A DNA stretch of 12,042 bases from a bacterium (GTDB lineage: Bacteria; Tectomicrobia; Entotheonellia; Entotheonellales; Entotheonellaceae): assembly GCA_027294925.1 (NCBI GenBank), contig JAPULM010000202.1, positions 1 to 12,042 of the forward strand. Direction: 5' to 3'. The notes under the pieces are model-generated. The model saw only the letters and a program-made list of their open reading frames with translations, did not search any database and was not told where the DNA came from. Both the position numbers and the translations under genes were made by a program. Positions 1 to 7,394 of the stretch are shown here, piece by piece (positions within the stretch are counted from its first letter, which is position 1; each line of letters opens with the position of its first letter).

Positions 1-1
1 G

Positions 2-1543
2 ACACCACCAGCGCCGGCAGCCCAATTTGATCAGCCGGCTCAACAACTTGAATCAGTTGTACAAGAATTGGAACGTCTGTCCAGTTTGGCAGAAGATATT
101 GCGAGCAGCGAAAAATTCAATGACCTAATGAATAGCAGCACCAAAATGATGCAGCAACAAAATCAACTACTGGCTGCGCTAGACAATCTTCCGAAGGATT
201 TCCAGGGCGGGGAGCTGCCGCCCGAGATTCAGAAAATGTTAGATCAGCTTGATGCCCTGATGCAGGAACTGGCCGACGCCCTATCCCAGCTTCCTGCCGC
301 TTTATCGGACGAATTTCTTAACAGCCAACTGGACACGTTGCCCTTAGCAGATATGATGCAACAACTTAAAGAAATGCGGCAAAAACTAGCAGAGGGCGAT
401 GTTGAGGGCGCAAAAAAACTGGCGGAGGAATTGCTTAAAGCCTTATCGACCATGGTTGGCGCATTACAGAATATGCAGCAACAGGCACGTAGCAGTCCGA
501 TGAATGCCATGCGTCAGCAGCTCCAGCAGTCTGCCAGTAAGTTGGACGAGTTGATCGAACGGCAGACGCACATTTTGGAAGATACGCAGCGCATCGACCA
601 AGCAGCCTTAGCCCAGCTCAACCAAGCGCAAAAACGCGCCTTTGATACGGCTCTGAAGCATCTTCAGCATGATGTCAGCAAGCTTTCACAATTATCACAG
701 GAATTGTCGCGTCAGGCACAACAGTATCCAGAGCTGGAGCCCGACTTCCAGCGTACCTACAAGCAATTGTTAAAACAATTGTATAGCTTGCCTAAAAGCT
801 TCACGACGCGTGATGTTCCTAAAACGCTGCAAGAAATCAAAACGGCAAAGCGGCAATTAACTTGGATGAAGCGACAACTGGCACGTTTGCCGCAGCCTGA
901 CGACGTGATGCAACAACAGATTAACGAGGCACTTGAGCGACTACAAATGATGCGCCAGCGAATAGATAATCTGCCGCATGATCGTCATGCGACGTTGACC
1001 CCGAATCAGCGGGGTCAACTCGATCAGTTAGGGGTAAAGCAAGGTGGGGTACAGGAAGAGACTCGAACATTGCACGAGGCGTTTGAGAATTTGCTACCTC
1101 TCATACCTTTCCTACCGAGCGAGATGGGCGCCCATCTTCAACAAGCCATGCCCTTGATGGGACAGGCTCAGGGTGAGCTTAACCAACGCCGCAGCCAGTC
1201 AGCGGTGCCACCTGAGCAGCAAGCGCTAGACCATTTGCGTAGCGCTCAAAGCAGCTTGCAGCAAGCGATGCAACAGATGGCGCAGCGTGGCCAGATGATG
1301 GGCATGTCGTTACCAATGCTGCGGCAAACGGGACGTATGCCTAACTTTATGATGCAACCCGGCAGCGCCCAATCATCAGGTGGCGTTACCGGTAACAGTG
1401 TGCAAAATTTTCAACTACCCGATAAAGATGCCTATAAAGCGCCACGTATGTTTCGTGAGGACATTATGGAAGCGCTGCAAGAGGGTTATCCAGAACGATA
1501 CAAGGAACTCATTGAGCAGTATTATCGTAACATCGCCCGTTAA
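2..1543 (+). CDS. DUF4175-like Q/M-rich coiled-coil protein, 5' end cut by window edge
   Basis: The frame is open from the first complete codon at base 2, so the N-terminus lies upstream; the TTG at 68 is only an internal codon preceded in frame by a Pro/Ala/Gln-rich stretch. About 513 residues are visible. They are dominated by Gln, Met, Leu and charged residues in long helical, probably coiled-coil segments, with no membrane span. A segment with an LKEMRQKLAEGDVEGAKKLA-type pattern, and a C-terminus ending in a 'FREDIMEAL...YPERYKELIEQYY' pattern, resemble the low-complexity and terminal parts of DUF4175/TIGR02302 proteins, which as far as I know carry N-terminal membrane spans and are often encoded beside MoxR, DUF58 and vWA genes. 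Role unknown; a membrane-anchored scaffold is an inference. The family call rests on recalled patterns and the neighbourhood, not on a profile search. Confidence 0.7.
   Translation, partial: TPPAPAAQFDQPAQQLESVVQELERLSSLAEDIASSEKFNDLMNSSTKMMQQQNQLLAALDNLPKDFQGGELPPEIQKMLDQLDALMQELADALSQLPAALSDEFLNSQLDTLPLADMMQQLKEMRQKLAEGDVEGAKKLAEELLKALSTMVGALQNMQQQARSSPMNAMRQQLQQSASKLDELIERQTHILEDTQRIDQAALAQLNQAQKRAFDTALKHLQHDVSKLSQLSQELSRQAQQYPELEPDFQRTYKQLLKQLYSLPKSFTTRDVPKTLQEIKTAKRQLTWMKRQLARLPQPDDVMQQQINEALERLQMMRQRIDNLPHDRHATLTPNQRGQLDQLGVKQGGVQEETRTLHEAFENLLPLIPFLPSEMGAHLQQAMPLMGQAQGELNQRRSQSAVPPEQQALDHLRSAQSSLQQAMQQMAQRGQMMGMSLPMLRQTGRMPNFMMQPGSAQSSGGVTGNSVQNFQLPDKDAYKAPRMFREDIMEALQEGYPERYKELIEQYYRNIAR
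1502..1506 (+). promoter_or_regulatory. Shine-Dalgarno AAGGA selecting the TTG start at 1512
   Basis: AAGGA lies 5 nt before a TTG codon that is in frame with the TPR/peptidase-MA gene. This is the best ribosome-site and start pair in the region. The alternative GTG at 1575 has AGGA at 1568-1571, only 3 nt away, and would begin directly in the hydrophobic core with no basic residues. Confidence 0.45.
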
Positions 1544-3152
1544 TCGTTTTTATAAAAATGCCCCTGTAGGACATGTGATCATTTTGTTACTGATCATTTG
1601 TCTGCTGTGGCCGCTCTCGGCCTTGGCGACCCGACAAGCCGAAGAGCCGGAAGCTCATAACGTCTCACAGGGAGAAGCGTTGCTGGACCGTTGGCAAGCG
1701 GAAGCCGCTCGCCAATGGGCGCTCCAACAACTGGAAAGCGAGCCTCATCACCCACTCTGGCGCTTTTTGCTCGGACAGGCTTTATTCTATCTAGGCCGCT
1801 ACCAGGAAGCGCTAGAGATGTTTGATCGCACCCTCAAACTTATGCCTCACCCTCGCTTTCAAGCCTACCGTGAATTTGTCGCCCAGACCTTTGAAAGTAC
1901 TGCTTCGTTACAGCTCATAGAAACTGAGCATTTTCGGATTTATATTGATGTTGAACAAGACGCTGCGTTGGTTCCATATGTGGAAGAAGTCCTTGAGCGG
2001 AGCTACCAGCATCTCGGTAAGGTGTTTGGATTATTCCCCAGCGAGAAAATTCGAGTCGAGATTTTTCCAACCACCCGCACATTTTATTCGGCCTCGAGTC
2101 TTGCCGCCCGCGACATTGAAGTGTCGGGCGCTATTGGTATTTGTAAATTCAACAAGATCATGTTGCTGTCGCCGCGCAACTTAGCCCGCGGCTATCGCTG
2201 GACGGATTCGCTTAGTCACGAGTATATTCATTACCTTTTGGTGCAGCTTAGCGGACATCGTGCGCCGATCTGGCTGCATGAGGGCATGGCAAAATATTTT
2301 GAAGATGCATGGCGCCTTCCAACATCGTCTTGGCTCAGTCGCCGGACGGAAAGTTTGCTTGCCCATGCGCTTAAGCACAATAGCTTCGTTGGTTTTGAGA
2401 ATATGGAACCTTCTTTGGTAAAGCTGGAAACTACTTATCAAGTACAACTTGGCTATGCTGAGGCTGCCTCAGCCATCGATTTTATTGTGCATCGCATGGG
2501 GAGCAAAGGCTTGGTTGGCATTTTGCATCATCTGCTACAAAACCAACAAGACAGCGCAACAACGGCGATTACGCGTGTCATGAACCTCCAATTCACTGAA
2601 TTTCTATCGCAGTGGCAACAATTTTTGTTGACCAAAAAGCTGCGTGAATATGATGGCGTACGTTTGCCACGCTTCAAATTGAAGCAAGGTAACGCGCCAC
2701 CTATCGATGATTTCCAGCAGGAAATTCAGTCTGCTGCGGCGCGTATGCATGCACGCCTTGGGGATCGTCTGCGCCAGCGGCAACGTCTTCGAGCCTCTGG
2801 GGCGGAATATCGTCGAGCCCTTGATAAAGACCCCTATTCGCTTTACTTGCTGAATAAGTTTGCAGCGGTATTGATGGCTCAGCAACGTTGGCAACTTGCG
2901 CGGCAACATCTCCAGCACGCCAAGTTGCTATCGCCTGATTATGCTGCGACATACACCAACTTAGGACGCCTTCACCTCGCCCTGCAAGAGAATGATCAGG
3001 CCCGTCTTGCATTGCGGGAGGCGATGCAGATTAATCCATTTGATCCTGCTATTCACCAACAGTTGGCCGAAAGCTATCGTCGCCTGGGACAGGTTGAACA
3101 AGCCCAGCAGGAATATGCTTTGTTTAAACGTTTACAGGAGTCGCAACCATGA
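1512..3152 (+). CDS. Exported TPR protein with peptidase-MA-like (HExxH) metalloprotease domain
   Basis: With the TTG start at 1512 the protein has 546 residues. It begins with a short polar region containing Arg and Lys, then a strongly hydrophobic stretch ending in LSALA (about residues 22-39), which reads as a Sec signal peptide. An N-terminal TPR lies near residues 80-115. The central domain has HEYIH at 236-240 followed by WLHEGMAKYFE, giving gluzincin-type ligands H236 and H240, catalytic E237 and third ligand E257. This arrangement, and the Ser-Pro-Arg...Gly-Tyr-x-Trp-x-Asp-Ser-Leu lead-in, matches the peptidase-MA-like family. About three TPRs fill residues 415-546. It likely acts in the periplasm, possibly as a protease or as a TPR adaptor; the substrate is unknown. 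It overlaps the upstream gene by 32 nt and the MoxR gene by 4 nt (ATGA), so co-translation is likely. The start is uncertain (alternative GTG 1575). Confidence 0.82.
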   Translation: MSSIIVTSPVNRFYKNAPVGHVIILLLIICLLWPLSALATRQAEEPEAHNVSQGEALLDRWQAEAARQWALQQLESEPHHPLWRFLLGQALFYLGRYQEALEMFDRTLKLMPHPRFQAYREFVAQTFESTASLQLIETEHFRIYIDVEQDAALVPYVEEVLERSYQHLGKVFGLFPSEKIRVEIFPTTRTFYSASSLAARDIEVSGAIGICKFNKIMLLSPRNLARGYRWTDSLSHEYIHYLLVQLSGHRAPIWLHEGMAKYFEDAWRLPTSSWLSRRTESLLAHALKHNSFVGFENMEPSLVKLETTYQVQLGYAEAASAIDFIVHRMGSKGLVGILHHLLQNQQDSATTAITRVMNLQFTEFLSQWQQFLLTKKLREYDGVRLPRFKLKQGNAPPIDDFQQEIQSAAARMHARLGDRLRQRQRLRASGAEYRRALDKDPYSLYLLNKFAAVLMAQQRWQLARQHLQHAKLLSPDYAATYTNLGRLHLALQENDQARLALREAMQINPFDPAIHQQLAESYRRLGQVEQAQQEYALFKRLQESQP

Positions 3153-4228
3153 CGACTGACGCAGAATCCGGGGCGCCCGGCGCCATTCCTTCAGACGTTG
3201 ATGAACACAATGCGCCGCATGTCGCTGCCATCGAGGAAGTTACTCAGCAACGACAAGTGATTATGCAAGAGATCAAAAAGGTCATCATCGGGCAAGATAA
3301 GGTGATTGAGGAATTCCTGATTGCCTTGTTTGCCCGAGGTCATTGTTTGCTGGTTGGCGTACCAGGTTTGGCAAAGACATTGCTCATTAGCACCTTGGCT
3401 GACGTGCTGCACTTACGCTTTAATCGTATTCAATTTACCCCGGATCTGATGCCGTCAGATATCACCGGTACGGACATCCTAGAGGAAGAGCCTGAGACTG
3501 GACGTCGTCGTTACCGGTTTTTACACGGGCCGGTTTTTGCCAATATCGTGTTGGCTGACGAAATTAATCGAACCCCACCCAAGACGCAGGCAGCGCTCCT
3601 GCAAGCCATGCAAGAGTATCGCGTTACCGCCGGAGGGCAAACGTATAGCTTGGATTTGCCGTTCTTTGTCTTGGCGACACAAAATCCAATTGAACAAGAA
3701 GGTACATATCCCTTACCCGAAGCACAGCTCGATCGCTTTATGTTTCATATTGGTATTGACTATCCCACCTATGCGGAGGAAGTGGATATTGTATTAAATA
3801 GCACCTCGGCATACACCCCTGACGTACAACGAGTGCTTACCGCCAAGCAAATTTTACATTTACAAGATTTGGTGCGGCGGGTTCCGGTTACACCGTCGGT
3901 AGCTGGCTATGCGGTACAGCTCGCTCAGCGTTCGCGACCGAATCATCCTGAGGCGCCTGCGTTTATCCGCAATTGGGTCGATTGGGGCGCCGGGCCGCGG
4001 GCCTCCCAATACTTGGTACTCGGTGCTAAAGCTCGCGCCATCATGCATGGGCGTTTCGCTGCATCTATCGAAGATATCAAGGCGCTGGCGCCATCTGTGT
4101 TGAGACATCGTATTCTAACTAATTTTAATGCCGAAGCAGAAGGCGTTACCTCACTGAACATTATCGAGCAGCTATTAGAAACGGTACGTCCTGAGGAATT
4201 GCCGTTGGCCCATACGTCAGTCAGGTAA
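3149..4228 (+). CDS. MoxR-family AAA+ ATPase
   Basis: This 359-residue cytosolic ATPase has a Walker A motif GVPGLAKT (residues 70-77), Walker B IVLADEIN (133-140), sensor 1 in the ATQNPIEQEGTYPLPEAQLD stretch (N179) and a likely arginine finger at R196. These are diagnostic of MoxR, and the length is normal for the family. MoxR proteins are chaperone-like ATPases that usually work with vWA-domain partners, three of which follow here: the DUF58 product and two membrane proteins. The first roughly 35 residues are a poorly conserved acidic extension. An AGGAG-type ribosome site at 3136-3140, 8 nt before the ATG, and the 4-nt ATGA overlap with the preceding gene support this start. All key residues appear intact, so it should be an active ATPase. 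Which MoxR subfamily it belongs to cannot be settled by eye. Confidence 0.95.
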   Translation: MTTDAESGAPGAIPSDVDEHNAPHVAAIEEVTQQRQVIMQEIKKVIIGQDKVIEEFLIALFARGHCLLVGVPGLAKTLLISTLADVLHLRFNRIQFTPDLMPSDITGTDILEEEPETGRRRYRFLHGPVFANIVLADEINRTPPKTQAALLQAMQEYRVTAGGQTYSLDLPFFVLATQNPIEQEGTYPLPEAQLDRFMFHIGIDYPTYAEEVDIVLNSTSAYTPDVQRVLTAKQILHLQDLVRRVPVTPSVAGYAVQLAQRSRPNHPEAPAFIRNWVDWGAGPRASQYLVLGAKARAIMHGRFAASIEDIKALAPSVLRHRILTNFNAEAEGVTSLNIIEQLLETVRPEELPLAHTSVR

Positions 4229-4240
4229 ACGAGATTATTT

Positions 4241-5137
4241 ATGTCTGCAGATACCAGGCAGCAAGGCTATTTCGATCCGCTGGTACTGGCTAAAATCTCA
4301 ACCCTGTCCCTACGTGCCCGACACGTGGTTGAGGGATTATTGAGCGGTTTACACAAGAGCCCCTATCGGGGCTACAGCGTCGAGTTCGCCGAACACCGAG
4401 AATATGCGCCCGGAGATGAAATCCGCCGCATTGATTGGAAAGCGTATGGGAAATTTGATCGCTATTTTGTCAAGGAATACGAAGAGGAAACCAATCTTAG
4501 AGCTTATCTCTTGCTCGATGCTAGTGCCTCCATGGACTACGGCTCACAGGGCGTTACAAAGTTCGAGTATGGTTGCTACCTTGCTGCTTCCCTTGCTTAT
4601 CTCATGTTGCGTCAGGGCGATGACGTCGGGTTGATCACGTTTGGTGATCAGATTCAGCGTTATATCCCTCCACGCTCAGGTATGAAACATATGCGGGCCT
4701 TGACGAATCATCTAGAAGCGACAACGCCACAAGGCAAGACACGCATTGATCAGGTGTTGCGGGAGGTGGCAAGCAAAATTACCAGACGCGGCATTATCGT
4801 GGTGATCTCTGATTTGTTTGACACACCGGATAGGGTGGTTCGTGTCTTGAAATACTTCCGCCATCGGCGTAACGATCTTATGGTCTTTCATATCTTGGAT
4901 CATTGTGAACTTGAATTTCCTTTTGACCGACTCACCGTGTTTGAAGATATGGAAGATACAACACGCCGCCTACTATCTGACCCACGTCTCATTCGTGCGG
5001 CATACTTGCAGCAGATACAGGCATTTATTGACGAATATCGGCAAGCTTGCCAACGTGAGGCAATCGATTACAATCTGTTCCCGACCACGACGCCGCTCGA
5101 TATCGCCTTGACACGTTATCTAGCCCGACGACAGTGA
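4241..5137 (+). CDS. DUF58-domain protein with vWA-like MIDAS
   Basis: This 298-residue soluble protein lies 12 nt after the MoxR gene, the usual partnership. The DUF58 signature is clear in the PYRGYSVEFAEHREYAPGDE region (41-60) and the following RRIDWKAY. A vWA-type fold follows with the metal-ion-dependent adhesion site DASAS at 93-97 and a later strand ending ISD at 189-191. No membrane span is visible, unlike many DUF58 proteins that begin with two transmembrane helices, so this one probably stays in the cytosol as the direct partner of the ATPase. The expected role is as a substrate adaptor or MIDAS-dependent binding module in MoxR-driven assembly; this is family knowledge rather than something visible here. 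The ribosome site before the ATG is weak, which fits translation coupled to the MoxR gene. Confidence 0.93.
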   Translation: MSADTRQQGYFDPLVLAKISTLSLRARHVVEGLLSGLHKSPYRGYSVEFAEHREYAPGDEIRRIDWKAYGKFDRYFVKEYEEETNLRAYLLLDASASMDYGSQGVTKFEYGCYLAASLAYLMLRQGDDVGLITFGDQIQRYIPPRSGMKHMRALTNHLEATTPQGKTRIDQVLREVASKITRRGIIVVISDLFDTPDRVVRVLKYFRHRRNDLMVFHILDHCELEFPFDRLTVFEDMEDTTRRLLSDPRLIRAAYLQQIQAFIDEYRQACQREAIDYNLFPTTTPLDIALTRYLARRQ

Positions 5138-5144
5138 GCGTAGC

Positions 5145-7268
5145 ATGGGATTAACGTTTCTCTATCCGGCTTTTTTATTAGGGGCTTTGGCAGCAAGCGT
5201 ACCGGTCGTCATTCATCTCATTTATCGGCGGCGCGCATTGCTACATCGTTTCCCAGCTGTCCGCTTTCTCTTACTGGCCGATCAACGTACAGCGCGCAAA
5301 TTCCGTTTACGTCAGTGGTTGCTATTGGCCTTACGGATACTCGTTATTCTTTTGCTGGCACTTATCTTGGCACGGCCACGTTTGTTGAGTCAGGATGCAC
5401 AGGCTGCTGTGGCGCTGCCGGCTCAGGCGGTGGTGTTACTGGTGGATAATAGCTTGAGCATGCAATATCTCGATGGCGAAGTGTCGCGCTTGCAGCATGC
5501 CAAGATGGTTGCATCGGACTTCATTCAAACCCTGCAGCCACAAGATCTGGCGCTTGTCATACCGCTTCTGGAACGTCGTGATGATGCTGCCACAACAAGA
5601 TTTCTAAGCCAGCAACCAAGCACACTAAGAAAGCAACTCGCTGCTATCGAACCGAGTTATGCAAAAGTCGATATCGCCAGTACGCTGCAACACGCCTTTA
5701 CCTCGTTAAAAGATAGCCCTGCAACACGCCGCCGCATCGTCGTACTGTCGGATTTTACGGTACCGGGTTGGGAAAATTTTCATTTGGCCCAGCTCTCTGC
5801 GATCCCGGAACACGTGCAGCTCCATTTCGTTCGCTTAGGTGGCAACCAACGTGATGCAAATCTTTTGGTTGAGGGGGTTCGCATTGGCAATGCACCTTTG
5901 ATTGTAGGGGTGCCGCTTGAGGTCAAGGTATTTATCCGTAACTTCAGTGCTAAGGCAGTTGAGAATGTCCGAGTTGATCTCTTTGTTGGACACACTAAGA
6001 TAGGCGAGCAGCTGGTCGATCTAAGCTCTGACGAGCGCCTCTCAGTACCTTTTCTCATGACGGCGCCAGCGGCTGGTATACATTGGGGGGAGGTGCGTTT
6101 AGCGCCTGATCGGTTTACCGAAGATGATCGGTTTTACTACGCTTTACGTACCCTGTCGCCGGCCCGTGTTTTGCTCGTAGATGGGGACCCTGGGACTTCG
6201 TTGTTTGACAATGAACTCTTTTATCTATTGAGTGCGCTGCGTTCTGGGGGGGGGCTGGACCACCCTCTGTTTTATTCTAAACCGGTTACCTGGGAAGGCT
6301 TAAGCCAAGAACGTCTGAGCGATTACCAGGCTGTTGTTCTGTGCAATGTTGACCGCCTGTCAGCGCAAATTCGGCAACGCCTGCACCAATTCGTTCGGGA
6401 AGGCGGCGGGCTCTTGATGTTCGCCGGTAATCGGGTTGCTGCGGATCGTTATAACGCCATGTTTTATCATACCGATACCCCGTTGCTGCCGTTTGCCCTG
6501 GGGGCACCAATACAGCGCCCCGAAGACCATCCTATGATGCTGGCAGAGATAGATCCGCAGCAGACCGTGACGGTATTTGCAGATCAAAACAGCTTATTAT
6601 CACGAGCAAAATTCTACCGCTATGTCACCATGCAACATCAATCCAATACGCCAGACGTCAAAACCTTAATCTCGTTCCAGGATGGGCAGCCGTTTTTGAC
6701 CGAAAAACGGTTGGGGAATGGGCGAGTGATGTTTTTTGCATCAAGTGCTGATCGAGACTGGACAGATCTGCCAACACGCCCCGCCTATGTTCCTCTCATA
6801 CACCGTGTACTAGGGCGCCTTAGCAGGCTTGCAGCAGCCTCGTTGCGCCCTAACATCACGATGCCAGAACCGGCGGTGCTGCTAGGGCGCCCGTCGGATC
6901 TTGGCGCAATGGTCACCTTGCGCACACCAGATGGCCATCAACGCCACGTCCGCTATGTGGCTAAAAAGGGACAAACGGTCGGCCGTTTTACACATTATTC
7001 CGTGCCGGGAATGTATCAGGTGACAACGCCGGATGGAGCAGATTTATTGGCCGTTAACGCAACTCGAGCAGAATCCCATTTCGAGAAGTTGCGCGATATC
7101 GATCTGCAAAGTCGATTTCACCCGCTCTCTTTAGTCATTGAGGACGACAAAACCTTCGCACAAGCCAATTCTGGGGGACACCCTCTGATTCGTGAATTAT
7201 CGGGTATGTTTATGTTGCTGCTGGTGGCAGTGTTATGGGTCGAGAATGCCTATTCGAACCGACTCTAG
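5145..7268 (+). CDS. BatA-like membrane protein: two TM helices, vWA domain, GATase-like domain, C-terminal TM
   Basis: This 707-residue protein starts 7 nt after the DUF58 stop. The N-terminus is the BatA/TIGR02226 two-anchor region: a hydrophobic helix at about 5-25, basic loop YRRR, then a second helix at about 57-77. A vWA domain follows with an intact MIDAS DNSLS at 101-105. Next is an Ig/CARDB-like beta-rich segment (about 240-330), then a Rossmann-like GATase-type segment beginning VLLVDGDPG and containing a GGG motif (420-422) before a buried strand. A last hydrophobic helix lies near 685-700. The vWA and later domains probably face the periplasm. No GATase-type nucleophile Cys is evident after the GGG motif, so a structural or binding role is more likely than amidotransfer. 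A run of nine G encodes Gly368-370 and makes the gene vulnerable to frameshift. It is a likely substrate or partner of the MoxR/DUF58 pair. Confidence 0.9.
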   Translation: MGLTFLYPAFLLGALAASVPVVIHLIYRRRALLHRFPAVRFLLLADQRTARKFRLRQWLLLALRILVILLLALILARPRLLSQDAQAAVALPAQAVVLLVDNSLSMQYLDGEVSRLQHAKMVASDFIQTLQPQDLALVIPLLERRDDAATTRFLSQQPSTLRKQLAAIEPSYAKVDIASTLQHAFTSLKDSPATRRRIVVLSDFTVPGWENFHLAQLSAIPEHVQLHFVRLGGNQRDANLLVEGVRIGNAPLIVGVPLEVKVFIRNFSAKAVENVRVDLFVGHTKIGEQLVDLSSDERLSVPFLMTAPAAGIHWGEVRLAPDRFTEDDRFYYALRTLSPARVLLVDGDPGTSLFDNELFYLLSALRSGGGLDHPLFYSKPVTWEGLSQERLSDYQAVVLCNVDRLSAQIRQRLHQFVREGGGLLMFAGNRVAADRYNAMFYHTDTPLLPFALGAPIQRPEDHPMMLAEIDPQQTVTVFADQNSLLSRAKFYRYVTMQHQSNTPDVKTLISFQDGQPFLTEKRLGNGRVMFFASSADRDWTDLPTRPAYVPLIHRVLGRLSRLAAASLRPNITMPEPAVLLGRPSDLGAMVTLRTPDGHQRHVRYVAKKGQTVGRFTHYSVPGMYQVTTPDGADLLAVNATRAESHFEKLRDIDLQSRFHPLSLVIEDDKTFAQANSGGHPLIRELSGMFMLLLVAVLWVENAYSNRL
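6246..6254 (+). repeat. Poly-G tract (G9) inside the BatA-like gene
   Basis: Nine consecutive G encode three glycines (residues 368-370). In this copy the frame stays open. Losing one G leads to a TAA about 19 codons later, and gaining one gives a TAA about 12 codons later, so either slip removes the GATase-like part and the C-terminal membrane helix. Tracts of this kind are known slipped-strand hotspots in phase-variable genes; that it varies here is inference. Confidence 0.9.
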
Positions 7269-7285
7269 TCATGCGTATGACAATG

Positions 7286-7306
7286 ACCCTGTCTGTTTGG
7301 CAGGGT
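7286..7306 (+). other. Stem-loop just after the BatA-like stop codon
   Basis: ACCCTGTC (7286-7293) pairs with GGCAGGGT (7299-7306) as 8 base pairs including one G-U, around a 5-nt loop TGTTT. It begins 17 nt after the stop codon. Only a weak, interrupted T-rich stretch follows, so it is not a classic intrinsic terminator; an mRNA-stabilising 3' hairpin or attenuator is possible. Confidence 0.5.
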
Positions 7307-7325
7307 GAGACCTATTGTCTTTAAC
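7297..7325 (+). promoter_or_regulatory. Possible internal sigma70-type promoter
   Basis: TTGGCA (7297-7302) matches the -35 consensus at 5 of 6 positions. It is 17 nt before TTTAAC (7320-7325), which matches the -10 consensus at 4 of 6. Transcription would begin near 7332, just before the large stem-loop, and would express only the last two genes of the cluster. The -35 element overlaps the stem-loop at 7286-7306. Such matches occur often by chance. Confidence 0.25.
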
Positions 7326-7334
7326 TGTAATACG

Positions 7335-7376
7335 ACGCGTACAACCGAGCAGCGGCTTCTGCCCGCTTGTACGCGT
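7335..7376 (+). other. Large two-part stem-loop in the leader of the DUF4159 gene
   Basis: ACGCGTACAA (7335-7344) is the exact reverse complement of TTGTACGCGT (7367-7376), giving a 10-bp outer stem. Inside it GCAG (7349-7352) pairs with CTGC (7359-7362) around a 6-nt loop, separated from the outer stem by a symmetric 4x4 internal loop (CCGA opposite CCGC). It ends 7 nt before the Shine-Dalgarno of the next gene and lies in the only sizeable gap of the operon. Possible roles are mRNA processing or stability, translational control, or a protein-binding palindrome. Confidence 0.65.
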
Positions 7377-7383
7377 ACTGCAC

Positions 7384-7389
7384 AAGGGA
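7384..7389 (+). promoter_or_regulatory. Shine-Dalgarno AAGGGA fixing the start at 7395
   Basis: AAGGGA is 5 nt before the ATG at 7395. That start places a twin-arginine motif at residues 3-8. A longer in-frame reading from a GTG at 7305 lacks a comparable site and runs through the stem-loop at 7335-7376. Confidence 0.7.
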
Positions 7390-7394
7390 TCGTT

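Noticed and set aside
764..781. Near-perfect palindrome (CAATTGTT / AACAATTG)
   Set aside because: It is fully explained by a repeated Lys-Gln-Leu coding pattern in the coiled-coil protein and lies deep in a gene.
1385..1396. Perfect 12-bp palindrome GTTACCGGTAAC
   Set aside because: It lies within the DUF4175-like coding region with no nearby promoter or second copy; probably chance.
1380..1511. N-terminal extension of the peptidase-MA gene from a GTG at 1380
   Set aside because: It would overlap the upstream gene by 164 nt and place about 65 residues before the hydrophobic core, spoiling the signal peptide.
1576..1599. Direct repeat TGATCATTT spaced 15 nt
   Set aside because: It encodes the Ile/Leu-rich signal-peptide core, where similar codons recur; no sign of a functional iteron.
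2604..3012. Two long open frames on the minus strand
   Set aside because: They oppose the TPR-coding part of the peptidase-MA gene, carry no recognisable domain, and overlap each other in different frames.
7328..7336. TAATACGAC matches the first nine bases of the phage T7 promoter
   Set aside because: The match stops after nine bases, the essential initiation part is missing, and no phage genes are present; chance similarity.
7305..7394. N-terminal extension of the DUF4159 gene from a GTG at 7305
   Set aside because: No good ribosome site, it reads through the stem-loop, and it would bury the Tat motif 30 residues in; the ATG at 7395 has AAGGGA and a proper signal.
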